Of a DNA stretch of 64,000 nt, positions 35,209 through 45,102 are shown in pieces. Under the pieces are notes generated by a model, which saw nothing but the letters and a program-made list of their open reading frames with translations, did not search any database and was not told where the DNA came from. The stretch is from assembly GCF_000153185.1 (NCBI RefSeq), contig NZ_CH724151.1, positions 573,154-637,153 on the forward strand, given 5' to 3'. Every line of letters begins with the position of its first letter. The stretch's first letter is position 1. The stretch comes from Reinekea blandensis MED297. Its GTDB lineage: Bacteria; Pseudomonadota; Gammaproteobacteria; Pseudomonadales; Natronospirillaceae. The translations under genes and the position numbers were made by a program.

Positions 35209-35541
35209 TTATTCTTTACGGCTGGCCTTTTCTTCCAACCCGGACAGACCTTCGCGACGAGCCAGTTCCGTCAGTACATCTTCAGGACGAAGCCCTAACT
35301 CTGCAAGCATCACCAGCGAATGGAACCACAGATCAGCGGTTTCATAGATCACTTTGTCGCGCTGCGAGTCGTCCTGCTGCGCATTTTTGGCGGCTAATAC
35401 GGTTTCCACCGCTTCTTCGCCCACTTTCTCCAATATCTTGTCCAGCCCCTTGGCGTACAACGAGGCAACATAGGAGCTGTCGGCACTGGCCGTTTTCCGA
35501 GACTCCAGAGTGTCGGCCACTTTTGTCAGGATATCAATCAT
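35209..35541 (-). CDS. hisE: Phosphoribosyl-ATP pyrophosphatase HisE
   Basis: 110 residues from the Met at 35541. MazG-like all-helical fold: [18 protein letters not shown] carries the acidic metal-binding motif, followed by [20 protein letters not shown]. It removes pyrophosphate from phosphoribosyl-ATP in histidine synthesis. Its start lies 29 bp after the ubiB stop. In Pseudomonas hisI comes with hisE at this spot; hisI is not visible here. Confidence 0.95.
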   Translation of the reverse strand: MIDILTKVADTLESRKTASADSSYVASLYAKGLDKILEKVGEEAVETVLAAKNAQQDDSQRDKVIYETADLWFHSLVMLAELGLRPEDVLTELARREGLSGLEEKASRKE

Positions 35542-35570
35542 CAGTTTCTCTGCTTCGTTCAGTCGTCTTT

Positions 35571-37196
35571 TCAGGGCCAGAGCAGTAGCAATACCGCCAC
35601 CGCGCCTGCCAGCATCTGACCGGCACTCAGTTGAGCCAGCCATTGTATGGATTCATGTTGCCAAAAGATGACAACCAGCAGCGCCACAGCCGCCAATCGA
35701 CGAATCAGGCGGCGCGTCAGTCGTCTTTCGCGCATCTCCAACTGAGCAATCTGCAGCTGAATACGCTCTTCGGCGGAACCAATCTGACGCAGCTGCATCA
35801 GTGACTCATGCACCAGATCGGGCATCTGCGGAGCTTTAGCCAACCAACTGGGGCCGTGCTGCCGTACAGCATTCAGGAAGCGTTTTGGCCCAACCTGCTC
35901 TTTCACCCAGCTCTCCAGAAATGGCTTGGCCGTCTTCCACAGATCCAATTGCGGGTAGAGCTCACGGCCCAAGCCTTCAATGTTCAACAATGTTTTCTGC
36001 AACAACACCAACTGCGGCTGGACGGTCATGTCGAAACGACGGGCGGTTTGAAACAGGCGGATCAGCAACAGGCCAAAGGATATTTCACTGATTGGCTTCT
36101 CAAATATCGGTTCACAAACACTGCGAATGGCGGCTTCAAACTCGTTAACCCGGGTACTGGCGGGCACCCAACCGGACTCTACATGCAGTTCAGCAACCCG
36201 GTAGTAATCCCGGTTAAAGAAGGCGAGCATGTTCTGAGCGAGGTAGCTCTGATCTTCGCGGGACAGCGAGCCGACAATGCCGCAGTCGATACCGATGTAC
36301 TTCGGCACATTTGGGTCAGTCAGGTCGACAAAGACATTGCCCGGGTGCATGTCGGCGTGAAAGAACGAATCCCGGAACACCTGAGAGAAAAAGATTTCAA
36401 CGCCGCGTTCGGCCAGCATTTTAAAGTTGGTTCCACGCGCCTTCAGGGTGTCGATGTCACTCACGGCTACGCCGTAAATACGCTCGAGAACCAGCACTTT
36501 TTGCCGTGTCAGATCCCAATAGACTTCCGGTACATAGAGCTTGCCGTCCGCCAACGTGTTACGCCTCAATGTCGCAGCATTCGCGCCTTCTCGCAGCAGA
36601 TCCAGCTCATCAAAGATTGTCCTTTCAAACTCGTCTACCACTTCCACCGGACGCAACCGTCGACCATCCGGTACCAGGTTAATCAGGTGAGCCATCCATT
36701 TCATGAGCCGGACATCTTTGCGGATGGTCTTTTCAATTCCCGGGCGAATCACTTTAACCACCACTTCGGCACCCTCCGGCAATTGGGCCGTGTGGACCTG
36801 AGCAATGGACGCCGACGCTAGCGGCTTATCATCGAAACGAGCAAAGCATTCACTGAGCGGTTGTCCAAGTTGCGCCTCCACAATGGCCTTAGCCTGGTGG
36901 CTGGGAAAGGGCGCGACCCGGTCCTGGAGGTAAGCCAGTTCAACAGCCATTTCTTCCGGCAACAAATCCCGGCGGGTAGAGAGAATCTGCCCGAACTTGA
37001 TGAACACCGGCCCCAGGGCTTCCAGTGCCAGACGCAGGCGCCGGCCCTGATTGTCGCGAGCGCGGTAGATCCAACGCAACGGAAACAACCACAGCGCCAA
37101 GCGTAAGAACCACGGTAAAGCTTCATGCTCCAGCAAGGTATCCAGTCGATAACGCCCGGTCACCCAGACAATACGGAAGGAGCGAAAGATGCTCAT
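35571..37196 (-). CDS. ubiB: Ubiquinone biosynthesis protein UbiB
   Basis: 541 residues from the ATG at 37196. The kinase-like ABC1/ADCK fold has the family's KxGQ motif in [16 protein letters not shown] and the [11 protein letters not shown] region; the C-terminal helices ([17 protein letters not shown]) anchor it in the membrane. Needed for aerobic ubiquinone synthesis. It starts with an ATGA overlap on ubiJ, matching the E. coli order ubiE-ubiJ-ubiB. Confidence 0.96.
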   Translation of the reverse strand: MSIFRSFRIVWVTGRYRLDTLLEHEALPWFLRLALWLFPLRWIYRARDNQGRRLRLALEALGPVFIKFGQILSTRRDLLPEEMAVELAYLQDRVAPFPSHQAKAIVEAQLGQPLSECFARFDDKPLASASIAQVHTAQLPEGAEVVVKVIRPGIEKTIRKDVRLMKWMAHLINLVPDGRRLRPVEVVDEFERTIFDELDLLREGANAATLRRNTLADGKLYVPEVYWDLTRQKVLVLERIYGVAVSDIDTLKARGTNFKMLAERGVEIFFSQVFRDSFFHADMHPGNVFVDLTDPNVPKYIGIDCGIVGSLSREDQSYLAQNMLAFFNRDYYRVAELHVESGWVPASTRVNEFEAAIRSVCEPIFEKPISEISFGLLLIRLFQTARRFDMTVQPQLVLLQKTLLNIEGLGRELYPQLDLWKTAKPFLESWVKEQVGPKRFLNAVRQHGPSWLAKAPQMPDLVHESLMQLRQIGSAEERIQLQIAQLEMRERRLTRRLIRRLAAVALLVVIFWQHESIQWLAQLSAGQMLAGAVAVLLLLWP

Positions 37197-37810
37197 GAGG
37201 TCATCGCCTTCACCCGAGCCTGCAGGCGATTCAAGCGCGCCTGCAGCCGTTCGGTGTCCTGTCGTACACGCGTCAGTTCCTGAACATGATCCTGCCACAG
37301 TGATTGCGGCACCAGCCATCCGCTTTCTTCTCGCAGAAAATTCCGGCCGGTACGTGCAGCTGAGTTGAACTGATTACGCGCAACGCGGCTGAAAAACCGC
37401 AATCCATCGGAGATAACATGGGCGGCCAGGTCACCGATGCGGTCACCAATTGCCATTTCCCAATCGATGTCCAGGTGGGACATAACGGCCTGAATGGCAA
37501 AAAACGTCCGGGTATCGCCCTCGATACTGATGGAGTGCGCCATCATGGCGGCGGTTCGATCTTCTGCACGAAGCACCGCAAACAGATCGGCGGCACGACC
37601 ACTGACGCGGGCATCAAAGGGTTCACGGGTACCCGACTCACAGAACACAAAGCCATCGGCTTCAATACTGACACTGAAAGACACCGACGGTTCAGTGACC
37701 TGCAATACGAGTGTTTTACCCGCCAGAGCGACAATTTTTTCCCGGGCCTGGGGGTCATAGTTTAGCCCGTCGTTAATGAGCGTCTGCAGTGGCAGCAGCC
37801 ATCCGGTCAT
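37193..37810 (-). CDS. ubiJ: Ubiquinone biosynthesis accessory factor UbiJ (SCP2 domain)
   Basis: 205 residues. SCP2-like lipid-binding N-terminal domain ([39 protein letters not shown]) and a C-terminal helical coiled coil ([25 protein letters not shown]). UbiJ supports the late steps of ubiquinone synthesis as part of the Ubi metabolon. It overlaps ubiE by 4 bp and ubiB by 4 bp, so three genes are coupled. Confidence 0.93.
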   Translation of the reverse strand: MTGWLLPLQTLINDGLNYDPQAREKIVALAGKTLVLQVTEPSVSFSVSIEADGFVFCESGTREPFDARVSGRAADLFAVLRAEDRTAAMMAHSISIEGDTRTFFAIQAVMSHLDIDWEMAIGDRIGDLAAHVISDGLRFFSRVARNQFNSAARTGRNFLREESGWLVPQSLWQDHVQELTRVRQDTERLQARLNRLQARVKAMTS

Positions 37811-38574
37811 GCTTTGACACCTCGATGCAACGCCACAATGCCACCGGTCAGGTTGTGATAGGTCACGCGTTCAAAGCCCGCGTCGTACATCATCTGCTGC
37901 AAAGTGTCCTGATCCGGGTGCTTGCGAATGGACTCAGCCAGATACTGATAGCTGTCGGCATCTTGCGTGACCAGCTTGCCCATGACCGGTAACGCCTTAA
38001 AGGAATAGGTATCGTAGGCCTTACTGAGTAGGTCATTGGTCGGTTTTGAAAACTCCAGCACCAAAAGCCGGCCGCCGGGCTTTAACACGCGGAGCATTTC
38101 TTTAAGCGCAACGTCTTTGTGCGTTACATTCCGCAAGCCAAAGGCAATAGTGACCACATTGAACTCATCATCCGGGAACGGTAAGACTTCGGCATTGGCC
38201 TGCACAACATCGAGATTACCCGCAACGCCCCGATCGGCCAGTCGATCACGCCCGACTTTCAGCATCGATTCATTAATGTCCGCAAGTACCACCTTACCTG
38301 TCGGCCCAACCCGGCGTGAAAACGCGAAACTTAAGTCACCGGTACCACCGGCAATGTCCAACACCCGATGCCCTGTACGCACGCCGGACATCTCGATGGT
38401 GTATCGTTTCCAGGCGCGATGAACACCAAAGGACATCAGGTCGTTCATGACGTCGTACTTCGCGGCGACAGAATGGAAAACGCCGGCCACCAGCTTTTCC
38501 TTTTCGTGTTCATTGACCGTTTTAAACCCGAAGTGGGTGGTTTTGGATGGCTCAGTTGATTTGTGTTCGGACAT
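37807..38574 (-). CDS. ubiE: Ubiquinone/menaquinone C-methyltransferase UbiE
   Basis: 255 residues from the ATG at 38574, chosen because E. coli UbiE starts close to the TTHFGFKTV motif ([21 protein letters not shown] follows). SAM site [11 protein letters not shown], then [14 protein letters not shown]. It methylates the quinone ring of ubiquinone and, where present, menaquinone precursors. First gene of the ubiE-ubiJ-ubiB-hisE-hint-tatABC unit. Confidence 0.97.
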   Translation of the reverse strand: MSEHKSTEPSKTTHFGFKTVNEHEKEKLVAGVFHSVAAKYDVMNDLMSFGVHRAWKRYTIEMSGVRTGHRVLDIAGGTGDLSFAFSRRVGPTGKVVLADINESMLKVGRDRLADRGVAGNLDVVQANAEVLPFPDDEFNVVTIAFGLRNVTHKDVALKEMLRVLKPGGRLLVLEFSKPTNDLLSKAYDTYSFKALPVMGKLVTQDADSYQYLAESIRKHPDQDTLQQMMYDAGFERVTYHNLTGGIVALHRGVKA

Positions 38575-38658
38575 GGAGGGCTCGACTGTAGTTATCGGCG
38601 TTATTGTAACCTTTTCGATTATCCGGTGCATTGTTCAGGGATCGAAGAAGGTGTCAGA

Positions 38659-38685
38659 CACGCCGAGGCCAAGCGCTTCGGCGTG
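38659..38685. terminator. GC-rich inverted repeat between hemB and ubiE
   Basis: Perfect 8-bp arms CACGCCGA / TCGGCGTG around an 11-nt loop, after the end of hemB (reading leftward). There is no T-run. It may end or stabilise the hemB transcript. Confidence 0.45.
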
Positions 38686-38700
38686 ACAAGGATTAAGCGA

Positions 38701-39699
38701 CTATCGTTCCGACGCCAACCAGCGGGCGATATCTTCGGCGTAATAAGTGATGATCAGATCACAGCCGGCTCGCTTAAAGGCGGTCATCGTTTCCAACACG
38801 ATGGCCTTTTCATCAATGACACCGGCTGCGGCACCGGCTTTGATCATCGCGTATTCACCACTGACGTGATACACCGCCAAAGGGCGCTCACTGTGAGCAC
38901 GAATGTCTGCAATGACGTCGAGATAGGCCGTCCCCGGTTTCACCATCAACAAATCAGCGCCTTCGGCTTCGTCCTGCAATGACTCGGCCAGCGCTTCGCG
39001 CGCATTGCCCGGGTCCATCTGATAGCTTTCACGCGTCCCTTTAAATGTACTGTCGACCGCATCGCGGAACGGTCCATAAAACGCTGAGGCGAACTTAGTG
39101 GAATAACTCATCACCGGGATGTGCGAGAACCCGGCATCATCCAGGCCGGCCCGGATCGCGCTGATCATGCCATCCATCATGCCGGACGGCGCGATCATGT
39201 CGGCACCGGCCTGAGCCGCAACGACTGACTGTCGCGCCAGATTCGCGAGTGTCGCGTCGTTGTCGACATCGTCACCGGCAATGACACCGCAATGGCCATG
39301 GTCGGTGTACTCACAAAAACAGTTATCTGAAATCACCACCATGTCCGGTGCCGCCGTTTTGGCGGTTCGGATCATGCGCGCCATTAGCCCGTCTTCCTGC
39401 CAACTGTCCGAACCACAGTCGTCTTTATGGTGCGATACACCAAACAGAATGATGGCACGAATGCCTAACGCTGCTGCCTTTCGGACGATATCTGCCAGGT
39501 CTTTTTCCGGATACCGGTAAACGCCCGGCATGGAGGAGATCGCGACCGCCTCGGAAATGTCTTCTTCTATGAACAGAGGCAGAATGAGATCTTCGACCCG
39601 CAGATGCGTTTGACGCACCAAATCGCGTAAGGCGGCCGTGCGACGTAAACGCCGGAACCGGAAATCGGGGGTCGGGGTAATGAGGTGATCGGCCGCCAT
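38701..39699 (-). CDS. hemB: Delta-aminolevulinic acid dehydratase (porphobilinogen synthase) HemB
   Basis: 332 residues from the ATG at 39699, which has CAGGAG upstream. Condenses two 5-aminolevulinates to porphobilinogen. The zinc-cysteine cluster is visible as CFCEYTDHGHCG, and the Schiff-base lysines lie in SYSTKFASAFYGPF and MVKPGTAYLDV. It is divergent from trxA over a 231-bp spacer. Confidence 0.97.
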   Translation of the reverse strand: MAADHLITPTPDFRFRRLRRTAALRDLVRQTHLRVEDLILPLFIEEDISEAVAISSMPGVYRYPEKDLADIVRKAAALGIRAIILFGVSHHKDDCGSDSWQEDGLMARMIRTAKTAAPDMVVISDNCFCEYTDHGHCGVIAGDDVDNDATLANLARQSVVAAQAGADMIAPSGMMDGMISAIRAGLDDAGFSHIPVMSYSTKFASAFYGPFRDAVDSTFKGTRESYQMDPGNAREALAESLQDEAEGADLLMVKPGTAYLDVIADIRAHSERPLAVYHVSGEYAMIKAGAAAGVIDEKAIVLETMTAFKRAGCDLIITYYAEDIARWLASER

Positions 39700-39817
39700 A
39701 ATGCACTCCTGAACTGATTGACGGCGCAATTCTGAAGCCCGCTGCGCGGAACTGCAAGTCAGTAATCACTGACCTTACAATCGCCGAAAAATAGCCTTTC
39801 AGCAATCCCTAGCCGAG

Positions 39818-39839
39818 ATTGTTCCGAATGTGGAACAAT
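39818..39839. promoter_or_regulatory. Perfect inverted repeat in the hemB-trxA spacer
   Basis: ATTGTTCC-gaatgt-GGAACAAT, 8-bp arms with a 6-nt spacer, between divergent hemB and trxA. It fits a dimeric regulator operator but does not match consensus sites I know well. Its position suits control of either gene. Confidence 0.45.
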
Positions 39840-39869
39840 ATATCCTGTGGTTTTTGCCCCTGCAAAACA

Positions 39870-39897
39870 TAGACACCGCCAATACAAACGGTACACT
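39870..39897 (+). promoter_or_regulatory. Putative trxA promoter
   Basis: -35 TAGACA (39870-39875), a 16-bp spacer, and -10 TACACT (39892-39897). Both hexamers differ moderately from consensus. Transcription would begin near 39904 and trxA starts at 39931. Confidence 0.4.
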
Positions 39898-39930
39898 CAG
39901 CAGCTCAACTCTTAACGAACTGTTTAACAC

Positions 39931-40257
39931 ATGAGCGAAAACATTCTTAACGTAACCGATGACAGCTTTGAAACGGACGTTCTGCGTAACGAGCATCCCG
40001 TCCTGGTCGACTACTGGGCAGAGTGGTGCGGTCCCTGCAAGATGATTGCCCCTGTTCTTGAAGAGGTTGCGGACGAGTACGCGGGTAAGATGGTCGTCGC
40101 CAAGCTGAACATCGATGACAACCCGAATACTCCGCCAAAATATGGCATTCGTGGCATTCCAACGCTGATGATCTTCAAAGGCGGTGAAGTTGCTGCAACC
40201 AAAGTCGGTGCGCTGTCCAAATCTCAGCTGCTGGAGTTCATCCAAAGCAACAGCTGA
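39931..40257 (+). CDS. trxA: Thioredoxin TrxA
   Basis: 108 residues, the usual size. The active site is WCGPC at residues 32-36 (AEWCGPCKM), and the cis-proline loop reads [10 protein letters not shown]. General cytoplasmic disulphide reductant. It is followed by a hairpin and then by the rho promoter, the common trxA-rho gene order. Confidence 0.97.
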   Translation: MSENILNVTDDSFETDVLRNEHPVLVDYWAEWCGPCKMIAPVLEEVADEYAGKMVVAKLNIDDNPNTPPKYGIRGIPTLMIFKGGEVAATKVGALSKSQLLEFIQSNS

Positions 40258-40275
40258 TCTGCGTAACGCTCGTTT

Positions 40276-40297
40276 CAGGCACCGCAATTGGTGCCTG
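40276..40297 (+). terminator. Hairpin after trxA
   Basis: Perfect 8-bp stem CAGGCACC / GGTGCCTG with a 6-nt loop. The following sequence is only partly T-rich, so termination may be partial. Confidence 0.6.
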
Positions 40298-40311
40298 ATT
40301 GCTTAAAAGTC

Positions 40312-40340
40312 TGGACACTACCGTCCTAGCCACCTATATT
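40312..40340 (+). promoter_or_regulatory. rho promoter
   Basis: -35 TGGACA (40312-40317), 17-bp spacer, -10 TATATT (40335-40340); close to sigma-70 consensus with ideal spacing. The leader to the rho ATG is about 75 nt, where Rho autoregulation could act by analogy with E. coli. Confidence 0.65.
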
Positions 40341-40420
40341 GTCTTGAAATCGAACAATAATTCTTTTTTCTAACCAACCTTTGAGCTCCTTCGCTCGTCC
40401 CACTTCAAGCCTGAAAATCT

Positions 40421-41677
40421 ATGAATCTTAGTGACTTAAAAACCAAAGCCGTGCCTGAACTATTGGATATTGCAAAATCCATGGGCCTGGAAAACATCAA
40501 CCGTACCCGTAAACAAGACCTGATTTTCACCATCCTCAAGCGTCACGCGAAGAGTGGTGAAGACATCTATGGGGACGGCGTACTGGAAATTTTGCAGGAT
40601 GGTTTCGGCTTTCTGCGCTCCGCATCTGCGTCTTACCTGGCCGGTCCGGATGATATTTATGTATCGCCGAGCCAGATCCGTCGATTTAACCTGCGAACGG
40701 GCGACACCATCGCCGGTAAAATTCGCCCGCCAAAAGATGGCGAACGTTATTTTGCCCTGCTCAAAGTCGATACCATCAACTTTGCGCCGCTGGAAAAAGC
40801 AAAAAACAAGATTCTGTTTGAAAACCTGACACCGCTGTTTCCGGATGACCGACTGGTCCTGGAAGCAGGCAATGGTTCTTCTGAAGACATGGCTGGACGT
40901 ATTCTCGATTTGGCGTCTCCAATCGGTAAGGGCCAGCGCGGCCTGATCGTATCTCCGCCAAAGGCGGGTAAAACCCTGATGCTGCAGAATGTGGCACAGG
41001 CCATTACCCGGGATGCTCCGGATGCGTACCTGATGGTTCTGTTGATCGACGAACGTCCGGAAGAAGTGACCGAAATGCAACGCTCCGTGCGTGGCGAAGT
41101 CATCGCATCGACCTTCGATGAGCCCCCGGCACGTCACGTACAGGTCGCCGAGATGGTGATCGAGAAAGCCAAGCGCCTGGTTGAGCACAAAAAAGACGTC
41201 ATCATTCTGCTGGACTCCATTACCCGTCTGGCCCGAGCCTACAACACCATTGTACCGAGCTCCGGCAAGGTTCTGACCGGTGGTGTGGATGCCAATGCCC
41301 TGGAGCGTCCAAAGCGCTTCTTCGGTGCGGCACGTAACGTTGAAGAAGGCGGTTCATTAACCATCATCGCCACCGCTCTGGTCGATACCGGTTCTAAGAT
41401 GGACGAAGTAATTTACGAAGAGTTCAAAGGCACCGGTAATATGGAAGTGCATCTGGACCGTAAAATTGCGGAGAAACGCATCTTCCCGGCCATCAATATC
41501 CGACGTTCCGGTACCCGTCGCGAAGATATGCTGACGTCTGAGTCCGAACTTCAGCGCATGTGGATTCTGCGTAAGCTACTGGCCGAAATGGACGACGTGG
41601 CGGCTATCGAGTTCTTAATTAACAAACTCAAGCTAACCAAGTCCAACGACGAATTCTTCAAGAGCATGAAAGGGTGA
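40421..41677 (+). CDS. rho: Transcription termination factor Rho
   Basis: 418 residues. N-terminal domain starts [22 protein letters not shown], the RNA-binding S1-like domain contains GFLRS...[24 protein letters not shown], and the ATPase has [11 protein letters not shown] as Walker A and [10 protein letters not shown] and [14 protein letters not shown] for Walker B/Q-loop. Hexameric RNA helicase that ends transcription. Followed by a very strong intrinsic terminator. Confidence 0.98.
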   Translation: MNLSDLKTKAVPELLDIAKSMGLENINRTRKQDLIFTILKRHAKSGEDIYGDGVLEILQDGFGFLRSASASYLAGPDDIYVSPSQIRRFNLRTGDTIAGKIRPPKDGERYFALLKVDTINFAPLEKAKNKILFENLTPLFPDDRLVLEAGNGSSEDMAGRILDLASPIGKGQRGLIVSPPKAGKTLMLQNVAQAITRDAPDAYLMVLLIDERPEEVTEMQRSVRGEVIASTFDEPPARHVQVAEMVIEKAKRLVEHKKDVIILLDSITRLARAYNTIVPSSGKVLTGGVDANALERPKRFFGAARNVEEGGSLTIIATALVDTGSKMDEVIYEEFKGTGNMEVHLDRKIAEKRIFPAINIRRSGTRREDMLTSESELQRMWILRKLLAEMDDVAAIEFLINKLKLTKSNDEFFKSMKG

Positions 41678-41700
41678 AACCCCGATGCGCCTCCGGCGCA

Positions 41701-41727
41701 AAAAAGACCCCTTAACGGGGTCTTTTT
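41701..41727 (+). terminator. Intrinsic terminator after rho
   Basis: 11-bp stem AAAAAGACCCC / GGGGTCTTTTT with a 5-nt loop, with the T-run forming part of the stem. Strong, and works in both directions. Confidence 0.9.
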
Positions 41728-41931
41728 AGGGGTTTCACGGCCGCACAAGGATGTGCGGACAGGAACACGGCCACGGACGGATGTGCCTCCGTTCTCCGCG
41801 CGAAACCACCCTTAACGGTATTCATTTAGCGGTTTTACGACTGCACAAAGATGTGCAGGCTGGAACCCAGCCAAGGATGGACGTGCCTTCGCTTACAACT
41901 CGAAAGCACCCTTTAACGGTTTTACGACTGC
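41727..41931 (+). repeat. Tandem hairpin repeat unit, about 100 bp, two full copies and one partial
   Basis: Copy A starts at 41727 and copy B at 41827, exactly 100 bp later; a partial third copy begins near 41918 with GGTTTTACGACTGC. Each full copy has a perfect 7-bp hairpin with a 4-nt loop (A: CCGCACA-agga-TGTGCGG at 41741-41758; B: CTGCACA-aaga-TGTGCAG at 41841-41858), then a GGAAC-containing element, then a CACGGACGG/AAGGATGG element, and ends with an accc(t)ttaacggt tail like the preceding terminator. The stem differs at one pair, C-G against T-A, a compensated change. It looks like a REP-type or structured-RNA element; I cannot say if it is dispersed elsewhere in the genome. Confidence 0.7.
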
Positions 41932-42105
41932 TCTTAAAGCACTCGACTTATCAAACCAGCCAATTGACCTGCAAACCACCAACACCCAAACTCTCCCGAA
42001 CCTACACCCAACCCACTCAACAGCCGCCTCGTCAAAATTACCAATTGAGTCTTAGCGTATGACCTTCTATCTTTTCTTTGTACATAACCATAAGAAAACG
42101 TTCTG

Positions 42106-42909
42106 ATGATCCGAAAACACTCAGGTTTCTTCGCTGTACTGGTGCTTTTCTGTTCGATGATTTTCAGTCAGGTTCAGGCTGAGAATCATGCGCCCAAAAC
42201 ACTGATTATTGCCTACGAAGACAAGGCTCAGTTTCCCTATTATCTTGGTGACTCTCAGTCCATTCCTGAACGGCCCGGTGTCGCTGTTGAAATGGTCCAG
42301 GCACTTCAGGACATTTTACCCGATACCCGCATTGAGCTGAGACGATACCCATGGAAACGCTGCCTGGTCCTGCTGGAGAACGGGCGGGTCGATGCCATCT
42401 TCAACGCATCCTATACACGCGCTCGCAGTCGGTTTGGTCAGTACCCATCGACAGACGACGCTCCGCACGACCCGGAGTACCGACTGACCAACATCAGTTA
42501 TCACTGGTATCGGCACATCGACAATAACCGTGCCGAGCTCCCGACACCAACCTCTGACGTTGCCGCCCCATCCGGCTACTCCGTGGTCAATCTGCTGAAA
42601 TCAATGGGTTACCAACCGTCGACACCCGAAAGCTCCTATTCGGCTTTACGTATGGTGACGGCGGGCTATGTGCAAGCCGCGGCTCTGCAAACTGTGACGG
42701 GGGATCGACTGATACAACAAAAACCAGAGCTTAACCGATTGGTTCGTATCGAGCCGGCAATCACGGAAAAGCCCTATTACCTGCTTTTCTCGAAGACGTT
42801 CTACGAGCGTTATCCGGAACTCACCGTACAGCTCTGGCAAGAAATCCGCCGACAACGCGAGCAACGGCTGCCCGCGTTGCTGGACACCTACCTGGCAGAT
42901 GATCAGTAA
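42106..42909 (+). CDS. Periplasmic solute-binding protein (SBP_bac_3-like)
   Basis: 267 residues. A signal peptide (IRKHSGFFAVLVLFCSMIFSQVQA) precedes a type 3 extracellular solute-binding fold similar to amino-acid/polar-compound binding proteins: KTLIIAYEDKAQFPYYLGD at the start and the RRYPWKRCLVLLENGRVDAIFNASYT segment. No ABC transporter genes are adjacent, so it could feed a sensor or chemoreceptor; the convergent chemoreceptor gene is a possible but unproven partner. Stand-alone gene. Confidence 0.85.
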   Translation: MIRKHSGFFAVLVLFCSMIFSQVQAENHAPKTLIIAYEDKAQFPYYLGDSQSIPERPGVAVEMVQALQDILPDTRIELRRYPWKRCLVLLENGRVDAIFNASYTRARSRFGQYPSTDDAPHDPEYRLTNISYHWYRHIDNNRAELPTPTSDVAAPSGYSVVNLLKSMGYQPSTPESSYSALRMVTAGYVQAAALQTVTGDRLIQQKPELNRLVRIEPAITEKPYYLLFSKTFYERYPELTVQLWQEIRRQREQRLPALLDTYLADDQ

Positions 42910-42927
42910 GTGCCCAGCGCGCCTGGA

Positions 42928-44964
42928 TCAGTCGAGATTGAACTCACTGATCCGTTTACGAGTCTGAGCCGCCAACTCACTGAGAGTGCTCGCAGCGGTG
43001 GCCGTCTGCTCAGCCAACTCTGATGATGTTCGGATGGTATCGCTTAAGGTAATCGAACTGGAATTGATTTCCTCTGCCACAGAGCTTTGTTCTTCAGCGG
43101 CGGTTGCAATCTGAATGGTCATGCTGGCAATGTTCTGCGTGTTATCGGCAATGCCGTTCAGCTCCGCTTCAACTTCACTGGCCATACGCGCCGACTCCAA
43201 TGATTGTTCCCGAACGGACGTCACCTGAGTCACCGCCGTTTGCGATTGGGACTGAAGACTCTCGATGGTCTCACGGATGTTTTCGAGGGAATCCTGTGTT
43301 CGCTTGGCCAGACTGCGGACTTCATCGGCGACAACGGCAAAGCCACGCCCCTGCTCTCCGGCACGGGCCGCTTCGATGGCGGCATTTAACGCCAACAGGT
43401 TGGTTTGATCGGCAATCTCGCCAATCACATCCAGAACTTCACCCACACTCTCTGACTTTTCCGCCAACTGAGAAATGATGTCACTGGTACGCTGCAACTC
43501 ATCGGCCGATTGCTGTATCTGATTACGCGATTGCGTCATGCGCTCAGTACCATCTATCACGGATGCTGAGGTTGAGTTCGTCGCCTCCGAGGTATTGTTC
43601 GCGTGCTCAGCGACCTCTTTCACGCTGGCCGCCATCTCGTGAATCGCTGTCGCGACCTGTTCGGACTCTTCATTCTGTTTCTGTACCACCGCCCGGTTTC
43701 GGTCGACGATATCATCCAGCGAATGACTGGCGCCCGTGAGCGCTTCGATCTGCTCCTGCAGTCCCCGGATAAGTTCGCTGATGGAACTGCGGGTCTGCTC
43801 CATATCAAACATCAACAGATGCGTTTCGTTCGCCGAGGCATCCGGTAAGCGACGATGATCTAAAGAACGTCTCAAATCGCCTCGGCCGAGTGCGGTCAAT
43901 CGCTCCCGAACCTCTTGCAACGGAGCCAGTCGATTCCTGACCGTCACAAAAGTCAGCAACAGCAACACAAATACACCAATCACGGCTTCCACGATAAGCG
44001 CATTTCTCAACCGCAGCGTTGATGCGGTAAATTCCTCGGTATAACCGATGCCGCCGACCACCCAATTCCACTCCTCAAACCGTTGGTAGGCCAAAATTTT
44101 ATCCTGCTCGCGACCGTCTTCGGTGCGACTGAAAACATAGGCGCCGTTCTCATCAGCAAAGACCGTTGATCCCTTTAACAACCCATCGGCATCGGTCTGT
44201 CCGGCTAATGGCTTACCATCCAACGAAGGGTGAACTTCCATAACCCGGGTATCGGCATCCACAGCAAACACATAGCCGGTTTCACCGATCGAAACCCGGG
44301 CCATGGTACTTTGCAAAGCCTGCATTTTTTCGGTGAAATCGACACCCACAAAAAGAATACCGATCACCCGACCCTGACGGTCGGTAACCGGATCGTATCG
44401 GGTCATGTAATCACGACCGAACAGCTTGGCTCGACCGATGTAAGATTCACCTGAACGAAGTACTGAGTACCCGGGATGCGAGGAGCCTAAATACTCGCCC
44501 ACCGCACGCTGACCCGTCTCATTTTTTAAACTCGTGGCGACCCGAAGGAAATCGTCTCCCATGGCAACAAACACAGTGGCCACCACGCCGGTAAGTTCAG
44601 TGAACGCATCCATCCGTGCGGAATCGTTGTTGAGTGCTTCACCATTCAGCGTCAAAACCGGAGCGGAATGTCGTCCGGTCTGCTGCCGCTGGCTGGTATT
44701 CAACTCAAACCGACCTTCTAACGTTGACGCTAACATGTCCGCATCGCGACTGATTTCGTACTCCAGGCTGCCATGAAACTGTTGAAACTGAGCGTGAACC
44801 AGATCGACCTGACGGGAAATTTCCTGCTCCGCTTTGTGAAGAGCGTCCCGAGTTGAATTAACCGACATCAAAAATATGATGATTCCGAACACGAACACAT
44901 TCATCAGAAGTAGCAGACTGAGGATCTGTGTCGTGAGTGATTGCCTGCCAATACGGATCGACAT
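42928..44964 (-). CDS. Methyl-accepting chemotaxis protein with Cache-type sensor
   Basis: 678 residues from the ATG at 44964, with GGAG upstream. Membrane helix near 14-36; a periplasmic Cache_3-like region about 40-320 with two sub-domains ([63 protein letters not shown]); second membrane helix near 323-343; HAMP; and a C-terminal signalling domain of about 250 residues with the hairpin-tip sequence [38 protein letters not shown]. Drives taxis through CheA/CheW. No che genes are in this window. Confidence 0.93.
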   Translation of the reverse strand: MSIRIGRQSLTTQILSLLLLMNVFVFGIIIFLMSVNSTRDALHKAEQEISRQVDLVHAQFQQFHGSLEYEISRDADMLASTLEGRFELNTSQRQQTGRHSAPVLTLNGEALNNDSARMDAFTELTGVVATVFVAMGDDFLRVATSLKNETGQRAVGEYLGSSHPGYSVLRSGESYIGRAKLFGRDYMTRYDPVTDRQGRVIGILFVGVDFTEKMQALQSTMARVSIGETGYVFAVDADTRVMEVHPSLDGKPLAGQTDADGLLKGSTVFADENGAYVFSRTEDGREQDKILAYQRFEEWNWVVGGIGYTEEFTASTLRLRNALIVEAVIGVFVLLLLTFVTVRNRLAPLQEVRERLTALGRGDLRRSLDHRRLPDASANETHLLMFDMEQTRSSISELIRGLQEQIEALTGASHSLDDIVDRNRAVVQKQNEESEQVATAIHEMAASVKEVAEHANNTSEATNSTSASVIDGTERMTQSRNQIQQSADELQRTSDIISQLAEKSESVGEVLDVIGEIADQTNLLALNAAIEAARAGEQGRGFAVVADEVRSLAKRTQDSLENIRETIESLQSQSQTAVTQVTSVREQSLESARMASEVEAELNGIADNTQNIASMTIQIATAAEEQSSVAEEINSSSITLSDTIRTSSELAEQTATAASTLSELAAQTRKRISEFNLD

Positions 44965-44997
44965 GGGGGCTCCAGATAACATTAATTGTGATTTACG

Positions 44998-45024
44998 TTA
45001 TCGGTAACCTTAAACAATCCTTAA
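44998..45024 (-). promoter_or_regulatory. Putative sigma-28 (FliA) promoter of the chemoreceptor gene
   Basis: On the minus strand, TTAAG (45020-45024) and ACCGATAA (44998-45005) are 14 bp apart. They match the TCAAG/TAAA and GCCGATAA boxes of flagellar-class promoters with one or two differences each. Transcription would begin near 44990, just above the ribosome site. Confidence 0.45.
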
Positions 45025-45034
45025 GATGGAAAAA

Positions 45035-45071
45035 GTGCCTAAAATCAAGCAGATGGCAATTTTTTAGGCAC
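45035..45071. promoter_or_regulatory. Inverted repeat upstream of the chemoreceptor gene
   Basis: Perfect 10-bp arms GTGCCTAAAA / TTTTAGGCAC, 17-nt spacer, 10 bp upstream of the predicted -35 on the minus strand. It could be an operator, or a terminator for the upstream GNAT-nitrilase gene, which ends just beyond it. Confidence 0.45.
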
Positions 45072-45102
45072 ATTTCACATTAATTTTTTCTTAATTTAGA
45101 GA

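Larger units (their letters stand above)
41678..42105. other. Spacer after rho: terminator, repeats and low-value frames
   Basis: 428 bp holding the rho terminator and the hairpin-rich repeats listed separately. A plus-strand frame at 41751-42062 (103 residues) is rich in Thr/Pro/Gln with no ribosome site; it is not called as a gene. Confidence 0.5.

Noticed and set aside
35808..36821. Open frame of 337 residues on the plus strand
   Set aside because: Lies opposite ubiB and has no recognisable motif or ribosome site.
41751..42062. 103-residue frame after rho
   Set aside because: Composition unlike coding DNA and it covers the hairpin repeats.
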